Assembly (NCBI GenBank): GCA_020628175.1
Contig: JAHDFK010000020.1
Coordinates: 1-24,855 of the forward strand
Reading direction: 5' to 3'
Length of the DNA: 24,855 nt
DNA from: Wenyingzhuangia sp.
GTDB lineage: Bacteria > Bacteroidota > Bacteroidia > Flavobacteriales > Flavobacteriaceae
Both the position numbers and the translations under genes were made by a program. Of this stretch, positions 6,206 through 14,449 are shown in pieces. Every line of letters starts with the position of its first letter. Within the stretch, counting starts at the first letter, position 1. The notes beneath the pieces are model-generated. The model had not been told where the DNA came from, made no database searches, and saw only the letters and a program-made list of their open reading frames with translations.

Positions 6206-7801
6206 TCAAAACTCTATCACAGAGAAACTTAACTCCAATGGGTTTAGGCTTTTTTGCAATTTACCTATCAAATCATTACCATATTTTTGGTAATATTCGG
6301 AGAAATTACGTTTACGTTCTTCTAAAGTTTGATCGGGAAAGAGCTCTTTTTGGATTTTTTTTAGACTAGTAACCCAAGTTTCCATTTTTTTTGTTTCAGC
6401 TTTTAACAATCTTTTTTCTAAATTGTCTAAACCTTTTAACTGTTTTACTTTTTGGGCTTTTACCGCTCCTATAAAAGATGGATCTGTTTGTAAAGCTATT
6501 TTTTCTAACTCTTTAAAATTACTTTCTAAAATTTGTTTTTTTTCAGAAAAACTAAATTGAATAGTTGACTTTTGAAGCACCTTCTTTTTAATGAACTCAT
6601 GTGGAGATAAAAACAAATCTTCTACAGATGCATCTAACTTTTTTAACTTTTGTTGTTGTTTTTCGGAAATAAGTAAGGCTGAGTTTCTTAATAAGAGTAT
6701 TGGAAATGGTACTTTAAAAGTAGTAAAAGTAGACTTTAACTGCATCCAATAGGCTAACTCTCCTCCTCCTCCAACATAACACAAGTTGGGTAAAATTACT
6801 TCTTGGTATAGGGGACGTAGCAATGCATTCCCCGATACAAATTCTAATGTATCTGAATTTGCAAACAATGCTTCAGCATTTTCAAACACCAAATCTGTAT
6901 TATTAATTTTATAGGTTGAACCTTGCTTTATAATTCGCTCCCTTATACCATCAGCTATATAAAACAAATTGATTTCTCTTGGATTTACCTGTACTTTATA
7001 TCCCGAAGCCTCTATCTTTTTATTTGTTTCCGTTACCCTAGAAAACGTAATTTCTTCTTTTAACTCTCTTAATGCATAGGATTTAAAAAGAGATTTTAAT
7101 TCTTTATCATCACCGTCAACAATTATCAAACCGTAGTCACCAAACAATTCATTTACTAAAAAGCGTGAAGCTTCTGTAAGATTATTATGTTCTAAGTAAG
7201 ACTTTTTAAATAAAGACCTTAACTGTTCTGCATTTTTACCTGAATTTAAAAGTGATGAAAATTCTGCAAAAACATCTTCTAAACCTTCTGTTGATAATCT
7301 TCCTACAGCTCCACCTCCAGTTCTATTCCAAGTTAGCTTCGTATTTTTAAAATTAAAGTATTGTATTTCTTCAAAATCATGATCTTCTGAAGCCATCCAA
7401 TATACAGGTACAAAATTGTGTTGCGGATGCTTTTTCTTTAAATCTTTACATAAATTGATAACTGATATAATTTTATATAAAAAATAAAGAGGTCCCGAAA
7501 ATAAATTTAATTGATGACCTGTAGTAATTGTATAAGTATTCGATTTAGATAATAAGTCTATATGTGTTGTTGTTAGTGTACTTTTTTCTATGTTTTGGTA
7601 TTGATTTTTAATAGCACCAACAAGCACTTCTCTACTTTTTGGAGTATAAAACTCTGACTTTTCTTTTAGTTGTTCCGTAAAATTTTCTAACGAAGGAAAA
7701 CGATTGTAAAAAGGGGCGACACTTTTTTCTTGAGCAATGTAATCTAACATCATTTTAGAAAAATAGCCTGTTTTTTTATACGGTATTTGTAGGTTTTCCA
7801 T
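6206..7801 (-). CDS. bshC: Putative cysteine ligase BshC (bacillithiol synthesis)
   Basis: 531 residues, the normal size for BshC. It is assigned to the last step of bacillithiol synthesis, adding cysteine to glucosaminyl malate. Recognisable family segments are the start IPYKKTGYFSKMMLDYI, the TYTITTGHQLNLFSGPLYFLYK block, PVYWMASEDHDFEEI, WNRTGGGAVGRL, LIIVDGDDKELK, PNLCYVGGGGELAYWMQLK and a C-terminal coiled coil with many Lys/Glu/Leu (about 400-510). It lies 23 bases behind bshA on the same strand, so the two are one operon. BshB, the deacetylase, is not in the window. No terminator is evident after the stop at 6206. Confidence 0.95.
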   Translation of the reverse strand: MENLQIPYKKTGYFSKMMLDYIAQEKSVAPFYNRFPSLENFTEQLKEKSEFYTPKSREVLVGAIKNQYQNIEKSTLTTTHIDLLSKSNTYTITTGHQLNLFSGPLYFLYKIISVINLCKDLKKKHPQHNFVPVYWMASEDHDFEEIQYFNFKNTKLTWNRTGGGAVGRLSTEGLEDVFAEFSSLLNSGKNAEQLRSLFKKSYLEHNNLTEASRFLVNELFGDYGLIIVDGDDKELKSLFKSYALRELKEEITFSRVTETNKKIEASGYKVQVNPREINLFYIADGIRERIIKQGSTYKINNTDLVFENAEALFANSDTLEFVSGNALLRPLYQEVILPNLCYVGGGGELAYWMQLKSTFTTFKVPFPILLLRNSALLISEKQQQKLKKLDASVEDLFLSPHEFIKKKVLQKSTIQFSFSEKKQILESNFKELEKIALQTDPSFIGAVKAQKVKQLKGLDNLEKRLLKAETKKMETWVTSLKKIQKELFPDQTLEERKRNFSEYYQKYGNDLIGKLQKSLNPLELSFSVIEF

Positions 7802-7824
7802 AAATTAAATAGCAACAATTATAA

Positions 7825-8964
7825 CTATACTGTTTGAGGCACTAAACTTTTATATATTTCCTCGTATCGAGGTAAAACACTATCAATACTAAACTTTTTA
7901 GCTCTTTCTTGAGCATTTTGCTTGTACGTATTTAAAACCTCTCTACTCTCAATCAGTTTTAATGTATTCTTAGCCATATCATCTACATCTTTCACATCAC
8001 TTAAAAAACCTGTTACCCCATGTACATTTACCTCAGGTAAACCACCTGCATTACTAGAAATAACCGGTGTTTTTGCAGCCATAGCTTCTAGTGCTGCCAA
8101 ACCAAAGCTCTCTGCTTTAGAAGGCAATAAAAACACATCTGTATAACACAATATTTTATTTACTTCTGTACTATTCCCTAAAAATAAAATTTTATCGTAA
8201 ACTCCTAATTCTCTAGCAACAGATCGTACACCTTCCATATCTGGTCCTTGCCCCACCAACATTAACTTTGCGGGTTTGTGCTTTAAAACCTTTGCAAAAA
8301 TTTTCACAACATCTTTTGCTCTTTTTACAGGTCTGTAATTACTTATATGTGTTAAAATATATTCGTCATCTTCTGCAATATTACCTCGCTGACAATCAGG
8401 CCCTCCTAAAGGATGTCCAGAGTATTTTTCGAGCTCAATAAAATTGTAAACCACCTTAATATCTTTCTTAATACTAAATAGTCTATTGGTATCTTCTTTT
8501 AAACTATTAGAAACCGTAGTAACTACATCTGAATGATTGATACTAAATTCTACAGCCGTTTTATAAGTAGGATGGCTCCCTACCAAAGTAATATCTGTCC
8601 CATGCAATGTGGTAACTACTTTAATATCCAATCCTTTTTCTTTTAACATTTGCTTTGCCGTATAGGCAGCATACGCATGTGGTATTGCATAATGCACATG
8701 TAAAATTTGCAATTTGTATTTTTCGGCTACTTGTACCATCTTACTAGACAATGCCAATTCGTAAGGTTGGTATTGAAATAACGAATATTCTTCTATTTGT
8801 ACCTGATGAAAATGTATACCGCTAGAAATTAAGTCTAATCTTACAGGGGGATTGTAAGTTATAAAATGTACTTCGTATCCTTTTTTTGCAAATGCCATAC
8901 CTACTTCTGTGGCAACCACTCCACTTCCTCCAAAGGTTGGGTAACAAACAACTCCTATTCGCAT
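7825..8964 (-). CDS. bshA: N-acetyl-alpha-D-glucosaminyl L-malate synthase BshA
   Basis: 379 residues, the usual length. This GT4 glycosyltransferase couples UDP-GlcNAc to L-malate, the first step of bacillithiol synthesis. The N-terminal Rossmann half begins MRIGVVCYPTFGGSGVVATE, with the Gly-rich malate/donor loop, then LHVHYAIPHAYAAY and TTLHGTDITLVGSHP. The C-terminal half has the donor-binding ISNYRPVKRAKD, LMLVGQGPDM and ESFGLAALEAMA (the GT4 Glu and its loop) followed by SSNAGGLPEV. These segments separate BshA from general GT4 enzymes with good confidence. It is the first gene of the bshA-bshC pair, with a -7-like element 54 bases upstream. Confidence 0.96.
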   Translation of the reverse strand: MRIGVVCYPTFGGSGVVATEVGMAFAKKGYEVHFITYNPPVRLDLISSGIHFHQVQIEEYSLFQYQPYELALSSKMVQVAEKYKLQILHVHYAIPHAYAAYTAKQMLKEKGLDIKVVTTLHGTDITLVGSHPTYKTAVEFSINHSDVVTTVSNSLKEDTNRLFSIKKDIKVVYNFIELEKYSGHPLGGPDCQRGNIAEDDEYILTHISNYRPVKRAKDVVKIFAKVLKHKPAKLMLVGQGPDMEGVRSVARELGVYDKILFLGNSTEVNKILCYTDVFLLPSKAESFGLAALEAMAAKTPVISSNAGGLPEVNVHGVTGFLSDVKDVDDMAKNTLKLIESREVLNTYKQNAQERAKKFSIDSVLPRYEEIYKSLVPQTV

Positions 8965-9018
8965 CTTAAATAATTTCTATTATATGTATGTAAAAGTACC
9001 TTTAACTTACGATTTGAA

Positions 9019-9026
9019 CAAAAATA
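9019..9026 (-). promoter_or_regulatory. Candidate -7 element of the bshA-bshC operon
   Basis: The minus strand reads TATTTTTG, an exact TAnnTTTG match, 54 bases before the bshA start. No clear -33 partner. The 203-base gap between bshA and the tRNA holds nothing else recognisable apart from the tRNA promoter. Confidence 0.35.
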
Positions 9027-9120
9027 TTATTTCTCTAAAAAAAATAGTTTACTAAATCACTCATTTTTAAAAAGATACACATTATTATCAAAAAAGAAGT
9101 GATTTTTATAGGCAAAACCC

Positions 9121-9150
9121 TTTGTATATCTATAATAAAGCCTATATTTG
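9121..9150 (+). promoter_or_regulatory. Promoter of tRNA-Phe
   Basis: TTTG at 9121-9124 and TATATTTG at 9143-9150 match the Bacteroidetes -33 and -7 elements, with an 18-base spacer. The tRNA begins 17 bases after the -7 element. Both elements and their spacing fit, so this is the best-supported promoter in the window. Confidence 0.7.
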
Positions 9151-9167
9151 CAACCGCAATATGCACT

Positions 9168-9243
9168 GGTGCCTTAGCTCAGTTGGTAGAGCAAAGGACT
9201 GAAAATCCTTGTGTCCCTGGTTCGATTCCTGGAGGCACCACCA
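9168..9243 (+). tRNA. tRNA-Phe (anticodon GAA)
   Basis: The acceptor arms GGTGCCT (9168-9174) and AGGCACC (9233-9239) pair, followed by discriminator A and an encoded CCA (9241-9243). The D arm is TAGCTCAGTTGGTAGAGC. The anticodon stem AAGGA/TCCTT encloses loop CTGAAAA, giving anticodon GAA. The T arm is CCTGG TTCGATT CCTGG. All conserved positions look intact. It stands alone, with its own promoter and terminator. Confidence 0.97.
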
Positions 9244-9244
9244 G

Positions 9245-9276
9245 AAAGCCATAACTTTAATAGTTGTGGCTTTTTT
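9245..9276. terminator. Terminator of tRNA-Phe
   Basis: AAAGCCATAACT (9245-9256) pairs with AGTTGTGGCTTT (9262-9273) with one T-G wobble, followed by a run of eight Ts. It begins directly after the encoded CCA and ends at the stop of the convergent peptidase gene, so the stem may also stop that gene's transcripts. Confidence 0.85.
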
Positions 9277-10041
9277 TTATGCTTCATTTTTCACAAAACA
9301 CTTTTCTAACATTTGATACAAATCGGGATGTTTTCGTTGTAATAGCTTGGGCCTTTCAAAAAAATACTCCGCTGCTACCGCAAAAAATTCTTGTTGATTT
9401 GTACCTCCATAGTTTCTCATATCAGAGGTATCGTTATTAATAGCTTCCATTTTCTCGTGTACAAGTTTAAGCCATGGAATGGTACATACATTTTCTAACA
9501 AAATCTTTGGTACTCCATCTACTGCTCCATCTAGTTTATCTATCAAATGTACAAACTCGTGTATAGCTGTATTTCCTTTATCTGTTTTGTTAGCAAAACC
9601 ATGAAGCAAAGCCCTTCTCGATAAAATCATTTGATTTTCGAACCGACCTGTACCCACCAAACCTGCAATATTTCTATTAGGACCTTCTATGTTTAAATCT
9701 TTATCAAAATAATCTGGATAGATAAGTACTGTTCTTAAATTAGAATAACTAAAATTCTTAAAATGAAACACAGGAATAATGGCACTTGCAGCTACTAAAA
9801 CAACATCTTTTTCTTCTAGAACAAACCCAACAGCCTCTATATTTGTTTTGTTTAAAAACGATAGCATTTTTGTTTTAAAAGCAGTTTTGTTAGCCGTAGA
9901 TAATTTTTGATAAAACAAGACTTCAGCTTCTAATATAGCCTTCCAATGTTTGGGGATTTCTTTTAGCTCTTTTTTTGATGTTTTTTTTCTAAACAAGAAA
10001 AAAACAAGTACTACAAGAACTCCTAAAAAAATTAAATACAT
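9277..10041 (-). CDS. M90-family zinc peptidase, MtfA-like
   Basis: 254 residues. MtfA (Mlc titration factor A) is a zinc aminopeptidase-like protein which in enterobacteria binds the repressor Mlc and so influences glucose-transport genes; that partner is not expected in flavobacteria. The metal site HEFVH is at 161-165 (His161, Glu162, His165), followed by IDKLDGAVDGVP, a conserved stretch of the family. LRTVLIYPDYF and the QEFFAVAAEYFFERP segment near the C-terminus (downstream metal-ligand Glu region) also fit. Unlike the soluble enterobacterial protein it has an N-terminal membrane helix (about 2-17), so it is probably anchored with the catalytic part on one side of the inner membrane. 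The SulP gene lies upstream, separated by a terminator. Confidence 0.88.
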   Translation of the reverse strand: MYLIFLGVLVVLVFFLFRKKTSKKELKEIPKHWKAILEAEVLFYQKLSTANKTAFKTKMLSFLNKTNIEAVGFVLEEKDVVLVAASAIIPVFHFKNFSYSNLRTVLIYPDYFDKDLNIEGPNRNIAGLVGTGRFENQMILSRRALLHGFANKTDKGNTAIHEFVHLIDKLDGAVDGVPKILLENVCTIPWLKLVHEKMEAINNDTSDMRNYGGTNQQEFFAVAAEYFFERPKLLQRKHPDLYQMLEKCFVKNEA

Positions 10042-10085
10042 ATTTTTTTATTACAAGATATCAAATTATTATTTACCCATAAAAA

Positions 10086-10113
10086 AATCCTCTCTAATTA
10101 CTTAGAGAGGATT
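10086..10113 (-). terminator. Terminator of the SulP transporter gene
   Basis: AATCCTCTCTAA (10086-10097) pairs perfectly with TTAGAGAGGATT (10102-10113) around TTAC. The complement of the A-run 10081-10087 gives the U-tract on the minus strand. It lies just after the SulP stop at 10118. Confidence 0.85.
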
Positions 10114-10117
10114 TGTA

Positions 10118-11770
10118 CTATAGTTCGTTTAATCCTTTTGTGAATTTTTCTGGATTTTCAACCAAATTATAACGAGGATCATCAATATCATCTATAATCA
10201 TATTCGAAAATTTAGAATCTGCCTTTTGCAACAGCATTTTAGATTCTTTGCTTAAATGCCTTAATTTAACCTCTTTTCCTAAATCGTTGTATTTGTTTAC
10301 AATATTTTTAATAGCTTCTAGTCCCGAATGGTCACTTACTCTAGATTCTATAAAATCTATTTCTAAATAACTTGGATCATTCTTAGGATCGAATTTTTCG
10401 TTAAACACATTTACAGAACCAAAAAATAAAGGCCCCCATATTTCATAAGTCAACACTCCATTTTTAGTACGTTTACGTGCTCTAATTCTAATAGCATTTT
10501 CCCATGCAAATACCAATGCAGAAATAATTACTCCTGCAAATACCGCTATTGCTAAATCAAAAACTACAGTAATTGCAGATACTGCTACTAAAACAAAAGC
10601 ATCTGCCTTTGGTATTTTTCTTAATATTCTAAAGCTCGACCACGCAAACGTTTCGATAACCATTACAAACATAACTCCTACCAAAGCAGCAATAGGTACT
10701 TGTTCTATATATTTATCTGCAAATAAAATAAAAGACAATAATGTTAAAGCCATGGCTACCCCAGACAAACGTCCTCTACCCTTTGCATTTATATTAATTA
10801 CTGTTTGCCCAATCATACCACAACCTCCGGTACCCCCCAACAAACCACTGGTAATGTTACCAACTCCTTGTGCTATACATTCTCTATTTCCGTTTCCTCT
10901 GGTATCTGTTAATTCATCAACCAAATTCATAGTCATTAACGATTCTATCAATCCAACAGAGGCTGCCAAAAATGCATAAGGAAGTAAAAAAGTTAATGTA
11001 TCTAAATTGATAGGTAAATTTTGCCACAATTCAATATTTGGTGTCGGAAACTCTCCTTTTAAACCATCTCCTCCTCCTTCTCTAATATAAGAACCTACCG
11101 TAGAAACATCTAAACCAGATACAATAACAAGAATAGTTACCACAATAATGGCTGATAATGATGCAGGTACTTTTTTGGTTAATTTAGGCAATAAAAATAT
11201 AATTGCCATTGTTAAGGCTACCAAACCAATCATAGTATAGAGCTCTTGTCCAGACATAAAATTAGTAGCATATTGCTTAACACCTTCTGCAGATACACTT
11301 AATGTTTTATGACTAAACATTTTAACTTGTGCCCAAAATATAACAATCGCTAATCCGTTTACAAACCCTAACATTACCGAATGTGGAATTAAACGTACAA
11401 AACGCCCTAATTTAAACACTCCAGCAAAAATTTGAATGATCCCCATTAGGATTACAGCTCCTAACAAGTAAAAATATCCCATATTTTCAATGGGTGCATC
11501 GAACAGCATTCCTCTTTCGTGCCCTTCTTTTATCATTTCTACAAAAATAACAGCTACAGCGCCCGCAGCTCCAGAAATTAAACCAGGTCTACCTCCAAAT
11601 ACAGCTGTAATTAATCCTATAATAAAAGCTCCAGACAAAGCTACTAACGGATCTATCTGAGCTACAAAAGCAAAAGCAACAACTTCAGGTATCATAGCCA
11701 ACGAAACTGTCATTCCTGCTAAAACATCATCTTTAGGATTGAATGTAAATCCTTTAAAAAAACCACTCAT
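10118..11770 (-). CDS. SulP-family inorganic anion transporter with STAS domain
   Basis: 550 residues. SulP proteins carry sulfate, bicarbonate or related anions across the inner membrane. The N-terminal signature is DVLAGMTVSLAMIPEVVAFAFVA (about 15-37), followed by GGRPGLISGAAGAVAV in the transport core. About ten to twelve hydrophobic helices run to residue 430. The C-terminal cytoplasmic STAS domain covers about 442-530, with LEIDFIESRVSDHSGLEAI including a Ser in the usual DxSG-like position. The start at 11770 is supported by an exact -7 element 21 bases upstream. No carbonic anhydrase or sulfate-assimilation gene is next to it, so the substrate stays open; bicarbonate and sulfate are equally possible. 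It is followed by its own terminator and then the MtfA-like gene. Confidence 0.93.
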   Translation of the reverse strand: MSGFFKGFTFNPKDDVLAGMTVSLAMIPEVVAFAFVAQIDPLVALSGAFIIGLITAVFGGRPGLISGAAGAVAVIFVEMIKEGHERGMLFDAPIENMGYFYLLGAVILMGIIQIFAGVFKLGRFVRLIPHSVMLGFVNGLAIVIFWAQVKMFSHKTLSVSAEGVKQYATNFMSGQELYTMIGLVALTMAIIFLLPKLTKKVPASLSAIIVVTILVIVSGLDVSTVGSYIREGGGDGLKGEFPTPNIELWQNLPINLDTLTFLLPYAFLAASVGLIESLMTMNLVDELTDTRGNGNRECIAQGVGNITSGLLGGTGGCGMIGQTVININAKGRGRLSGVAMALTLLSFILFADKYIEQVPIAALVGVMFVMVIETFAWSSFRILRKIPKADAFVLVAVSAITVVFDLAIAVFAGVIISALVFAWENAIRIRARKRTKNGVLTYEIWGPLFFGSVNVFNEKFDPKNDPSYLEIDFIESRVSDHSGLEAIKNIVNKYNDLGKEVKLRHLSKESKMLLQKADSKFSNMIIDDIDDPRYNLVENPEKFTKGLNEL

Positions 11771-11791
11771 TTTTTCTTAATTTTTGAAGGG

Positions 11792-11799
11792 CAAAAATA
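11792..11799 (-). promoter_or_regulatory. Candidate -7 element of the SulP gene
   Basis: The minus strand reads TATTTTTG, an exact TAnnTTTG match, 21 bases before the start at 11770; no clear -33 partner. Confidence 0.45.
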
Positions 11800-11838
11800 G
11801 GGTTAAAAAACGAGCTAAACCAATAATAAATAGTAGAA

Positions 11839-12486
11839 TTAGCTATTAAAAAATTCCTTTTTCTGTAAGATTAAAATAAGAACGATAGGCACTGCTAATA
11901 AAAAGGTTTGTAACGGATTTCTAGTAAACACACTAGGCATTAAAAGCACTGTAATTACATAACCCGCAATAGCACCTCCAATATGCGCAGAATGACCAAC
12001 ATTACCTACCTGATTTTTCATACCATAAATAGAATATAGCAAATACCCTATTCCAAAAATATACCCTTTGATGGGTATGGGAATAAACATTAAATACAAA
12101 CTTATATCAGGATATAAAACAATACTCGCATATACAATACCCGTAACAGCTCCAGAAGCTCCAACAGCACTATAATAAGAATCGGATTTATGCATTAAAA
12201 ATGATAAATAATTACCTGCTAAAAGGCTCAGAAAATAGATAAACAAATACTGAGGAACACTAAAAAAGTGCAAAACTGTGTTCGAAAACAAATACAGCGC
12301 ATACATATTAAAGCCTAAATGAAAATAATCTACATGCAAGAACCCCGAAGAAAACAACCTGAATTGCTCTCCATTTTTAATACCTAACACACTAAACTTA
12401 TACTTGTTAAAAAAAGTAGTGTCTTTAAAACCTTGTAAACTAACCAATACATTTGCTATAATTAGCCCTATTACTGTAAATTTCAT
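11839..12486 (-). CDS. Rhomboid-family intramembrane serine protease
   Basis: 215 residues, six or more hydrophobic helices, the size of a minimal bacterial rhomboid. The catalytic parts are visible: HLGFN at 56-60 (the HxxxN oxyanion motif in the second helix), GASG at 109-112 with Ser111 as nucleophile, and GHSAHIGG near 164-171 with His168 as base. All three are intact, so it should be active on membrane-spanning substrates, which are unknown. The gene diverges from the LpxL-like gene at 12549 over a 62-base gap. No clear exact promoter element is seen in that gap. Confidence 0.93.
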   Translation of the reverse strand: MKFTVIGLIIANVLVSLQGFKDTTFFNKYKFSVLGIKNGEQFRLFSSGFLHVDYFHLGFNMYALYLFSNTVLHFFSVPQYLFIYFLSLLAGNYLSFLMHKSDSYYSAVGASGAVTGIVYASIVLYPDISLYLMFIPIPIKGYIFGIGYLLYSIYGMKNQVGNVGHSAHIGGAIAGYVITVLLMPSVFTRNPLQTFLLAVPIVLILILQKKEFFNS

Positions 12487-12548
12487 TTCGTATTCTTTTA
12501 ATTTTGTCGGATATATGTACGATATTTGTATGACTTTATTTTTAACGA

Positions 12549-13442
12549 ATGAGCAAAGACAAAATCGTATTTTGGGCAGTATATCCCTTAATTTATCTAA
12601 TTTCTAAACTACCTCTTTGGTTTCTATATGGAATATCAAATGTACTTTTTTATTTGATTTACTACATTATTGGATATAGAAAAACAACAGTAAGAAAAAA
12701 CTTAGCGCTTTGTTTCCCTAATAAATCAGAAAAAGAGCGCCTTAGCATCGAAAAAAAATCTTTTAGGCACTTTGTTGATATTTTTATAGAAATGTTAAAA
12801 GGTTTTGGTATCAGTCAAAAAGAATTAGACCAACGTTATGTTTACAAAAATCCCGAAATTTTTAGAGAACTCGAAAGCTTAAACAAAAGTGTTATTCTAT
12901 TAGGTGCGCATTTTGGAAATTGGGAATGGTTATTTAATATAAATAATCATACCAGTATTAAATGTTATGGAGCCTATAGAAGAATTAAAAACAAATACTT
13001 CGATAAATACATTAAAGAAAATAGAGGTCGATTTGGATCACACTTTATACAAACAAGAGAAACTATTCCGCAAATTGTAAGCAACCATAAAAAAGGAATT
13101 ATTTCTATGTACGGACTCTTGAGTGATCAATCTCCACATATTAGTAAAACACATTATTGGGCGCCCTTTTTTAACCACATTGTACCTATACATACAGGTG
13201 CAGAAATGTTAGCTAAAAGATATGACTTTGCTGTTATATACATGCACACAAAAATGACCAAAAGAGGCTATTATGAAATAACTTTTGAACTATTAAGTAA
13301 TTCTCCCGAACAAACAGACGCATATCCGCTTACTGATTTGTATCTTCGAAAGATCGAAAATGATATTACCAATTATCCGGAATTATATTTTTGGACACAT
13401 AAAAGATTTAAATACAAAGACCAACAACCAAAAACAAGTTAA
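12549..13442 (+). CDS. Lipid A acyltransferase-like protein (LpxL/HtrB family)
   Basis: 297 residues. The family adds secondary acyl chains to lipid A precursors at the inner membrane. One N-terminal membrane helix (about 30-52) is followed by AHFGNWEW with the catalytic pair His121-x4-Glu126, the form used by LpxL enzymes. Further family segments are SMYGLLSDQSPH and the YPELYFWTHKRFKYK end, which matches the usual YxWxHKRWK block. The bacteroidetal members probably acylate lipid A, but related ones make aminolipids, so the substrate is inferred. The LytTR regulator gene follows after seven bases, suggesting co-transcription. Confidence 0.9.
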   Translation: MSKDKIVFWAVYPLIYLISKLPLWFLYGISNVLFYLIYYIIGYRKTTVRKNLALCFPNKSEKERLSIEKKSFRHFVDIFIEMLKGFGISQKELDQRYVYKNPEIFRELESLNKSVILLGAHFGNWEWLFNINNHTSIKCYGAYRRIKNKYFDKYIKENRGRFGSHFIQTRETIPQIVSNHKKGIISMYGLLSDQSPHISKTHYWAPFFNHIVPIHTGAEMLAKRYDFAVIYMHTKMTKRGYYEITFELLSNSPEQTDAYPLTDLYLRKIENDITNYPELYFWTHKRFKYKDQQPKTS

Positions 13443-13449
13443 CATTTAA

Positions 13450-14307
13450 ATGATTCAAGAACTAATAGACTGGAGCAACAAACCCTATTTTTTAATAGAC
13501 AATATTAAAGTAAAACTTTCCATGGTTTTGGGGGTTGGGCTGTTTACGTTTCTATTTTTACTAGTTTTTCAACCATACGGAATAGACAACGTTGTAAAAG
13601 CTAGTCCTTTTTTAATTTTAGGATATGGTATATTGGTTAGCTTGAGTTTATGCATTACCTATTTAATATTACCTAAACTGTTTCCTTATTATTTTAGTGT
13701 TCGTAGTTGGACTATTAAAAAAGAAGCAACGTTTTTACTACTTTCTTTCTTTATTATTTCCATAATCAATTACCTATATCACTACTTTTTTATAGCCAAT
13801 TACATGCCCCAGTTTTCGTTTTTTAAGTTTATGGGCTTGGTGCTATCTATTGGTTTGTTTCCTGTGCTGTTTATTATTTTTATGGTAGAACGATACCTGT
13901 ACAAAAAACACGATGCTGCACCTACCAACATTATTGAAAAAATAAGAAAAGAGAAAAAAGAAATTATAAGCATTGCTTCAGACAATATAAAAGTAAAACC
14001 TCTTACATTGGATATTGATGATTTATTGTTTGCACAATCTAACAACAACTACACAACTATTGTTTTTCTAAAAGATAATAAAGTAAAACAAGAACTTTTG
14101 CGTATTACCTTAAAAAAGGTAAATACTCAATTAGAAAAATACCCTCAATTTATACGATGCCATCGTTCTTTTATCATCAACAGAAAAGAAATTAAAGACG
14201 TAAAAGGAAATGCCCGTTCTTTACAAGTTTTCTTAAACTACGTAAACGATATCATTCCCGTTTCTAGATCTTTTCCTAAAGAAAAGCTCACAAAAAAGGT
14301 TTCCTAA
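13450..14307 (+). CDS. Membrane-bound LytTR-domain transcriptional regulator
   Basis: 285 residues. About four hydrophobic helices fill the N-terminal half (near 22-45, 52-80, 94-120 and 125-150). A short Lys/Glu-rich linker leads to a LytTR DNA-binding domain at about 180-285: LDIDDLLFAQSNNNYTTIVF, then LKKVNTQLEKYPQFIRCHRSFIINRKEI and a final IPVSRSFPKEKL. The RCHRSFIIN segment is the hallmark of the domain. It lacks a response-regulator receiver domain and kinase, so a signal would have to be sensed by the membrane part or by a partner. It lies 140 bases upstream of crtI on the same strand; control of the carotenoid operon or of its own operon is possible but inferred from position only. 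Confidence 0.92.
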   Translation: MIQELIDWSNKPYFLIDNIKVKLSMVLGVGLFTFLFLLVFQPYGIDNVVKASPFLILGYGILVSLSLCITYLILPKLFPYYFSVRSWTIKKEATFLLLSFFIISIINYLYHYFFIANYMPQFSFFKFMGLVLSIGLFPVLFIIFMVERYLYKKHDAAPTNIIEKIRKEKKEIISIASDNIKVKPLTLDIDDLLFAQSNNNYTTIVFLKDNKVKQELLRITLKKVNTQLEKYPQFIRCHRSFIINRKEIKDVKGNARSLQVFLNYVNDIIPVSRSFPKEKLTKKVS

Positions 14308-14390
14308 CCGCACCATTTTTCGTTTTTTTACACCAAAAGAGCCCTTCAACCACAAATAAAACCTTTATTCCACCTGTATTAGACACCAAT

Positions 14391-14449
14391 ATGTTGTTTT
14401 TGTAATATTGTTTTAGCAATTAACAAATTGTAATACAAAAAAACAACAT
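14391..14449 (+). promoter_or_regulatory. Palindromic sequence over the crtI start; candidate operator or hairpin
   Basis: ATGTTGTTTTT (14391-14401) is repeated inverted as AAAAACAACAT (14439-14449), which includes the A and T of the crtI start codon. Inside lie TTGTAATATTG (14400-14410), the perfect odd palindrome TTGTAATACAA (14428-14438) and CAATT-AACA-AATTG (14417-14430). It could be an operator for a dimeric regulator or an mRNA hairpin covering the start. Low base complexity makes chance pairing possible. Confidence 0.35.

Noticed and set aside
9168..9243. tRNA-Phe as an integration site for a mobile element
   Set aside because: No integrase gene and no repeated 3' tRNA end were seen nearby; a terminator follows directly.
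13800..14048. Minus-strand frame of 82 codons opposite the LytTR gene
   Set aside because: Antisense shadow; no promoter and no domain.
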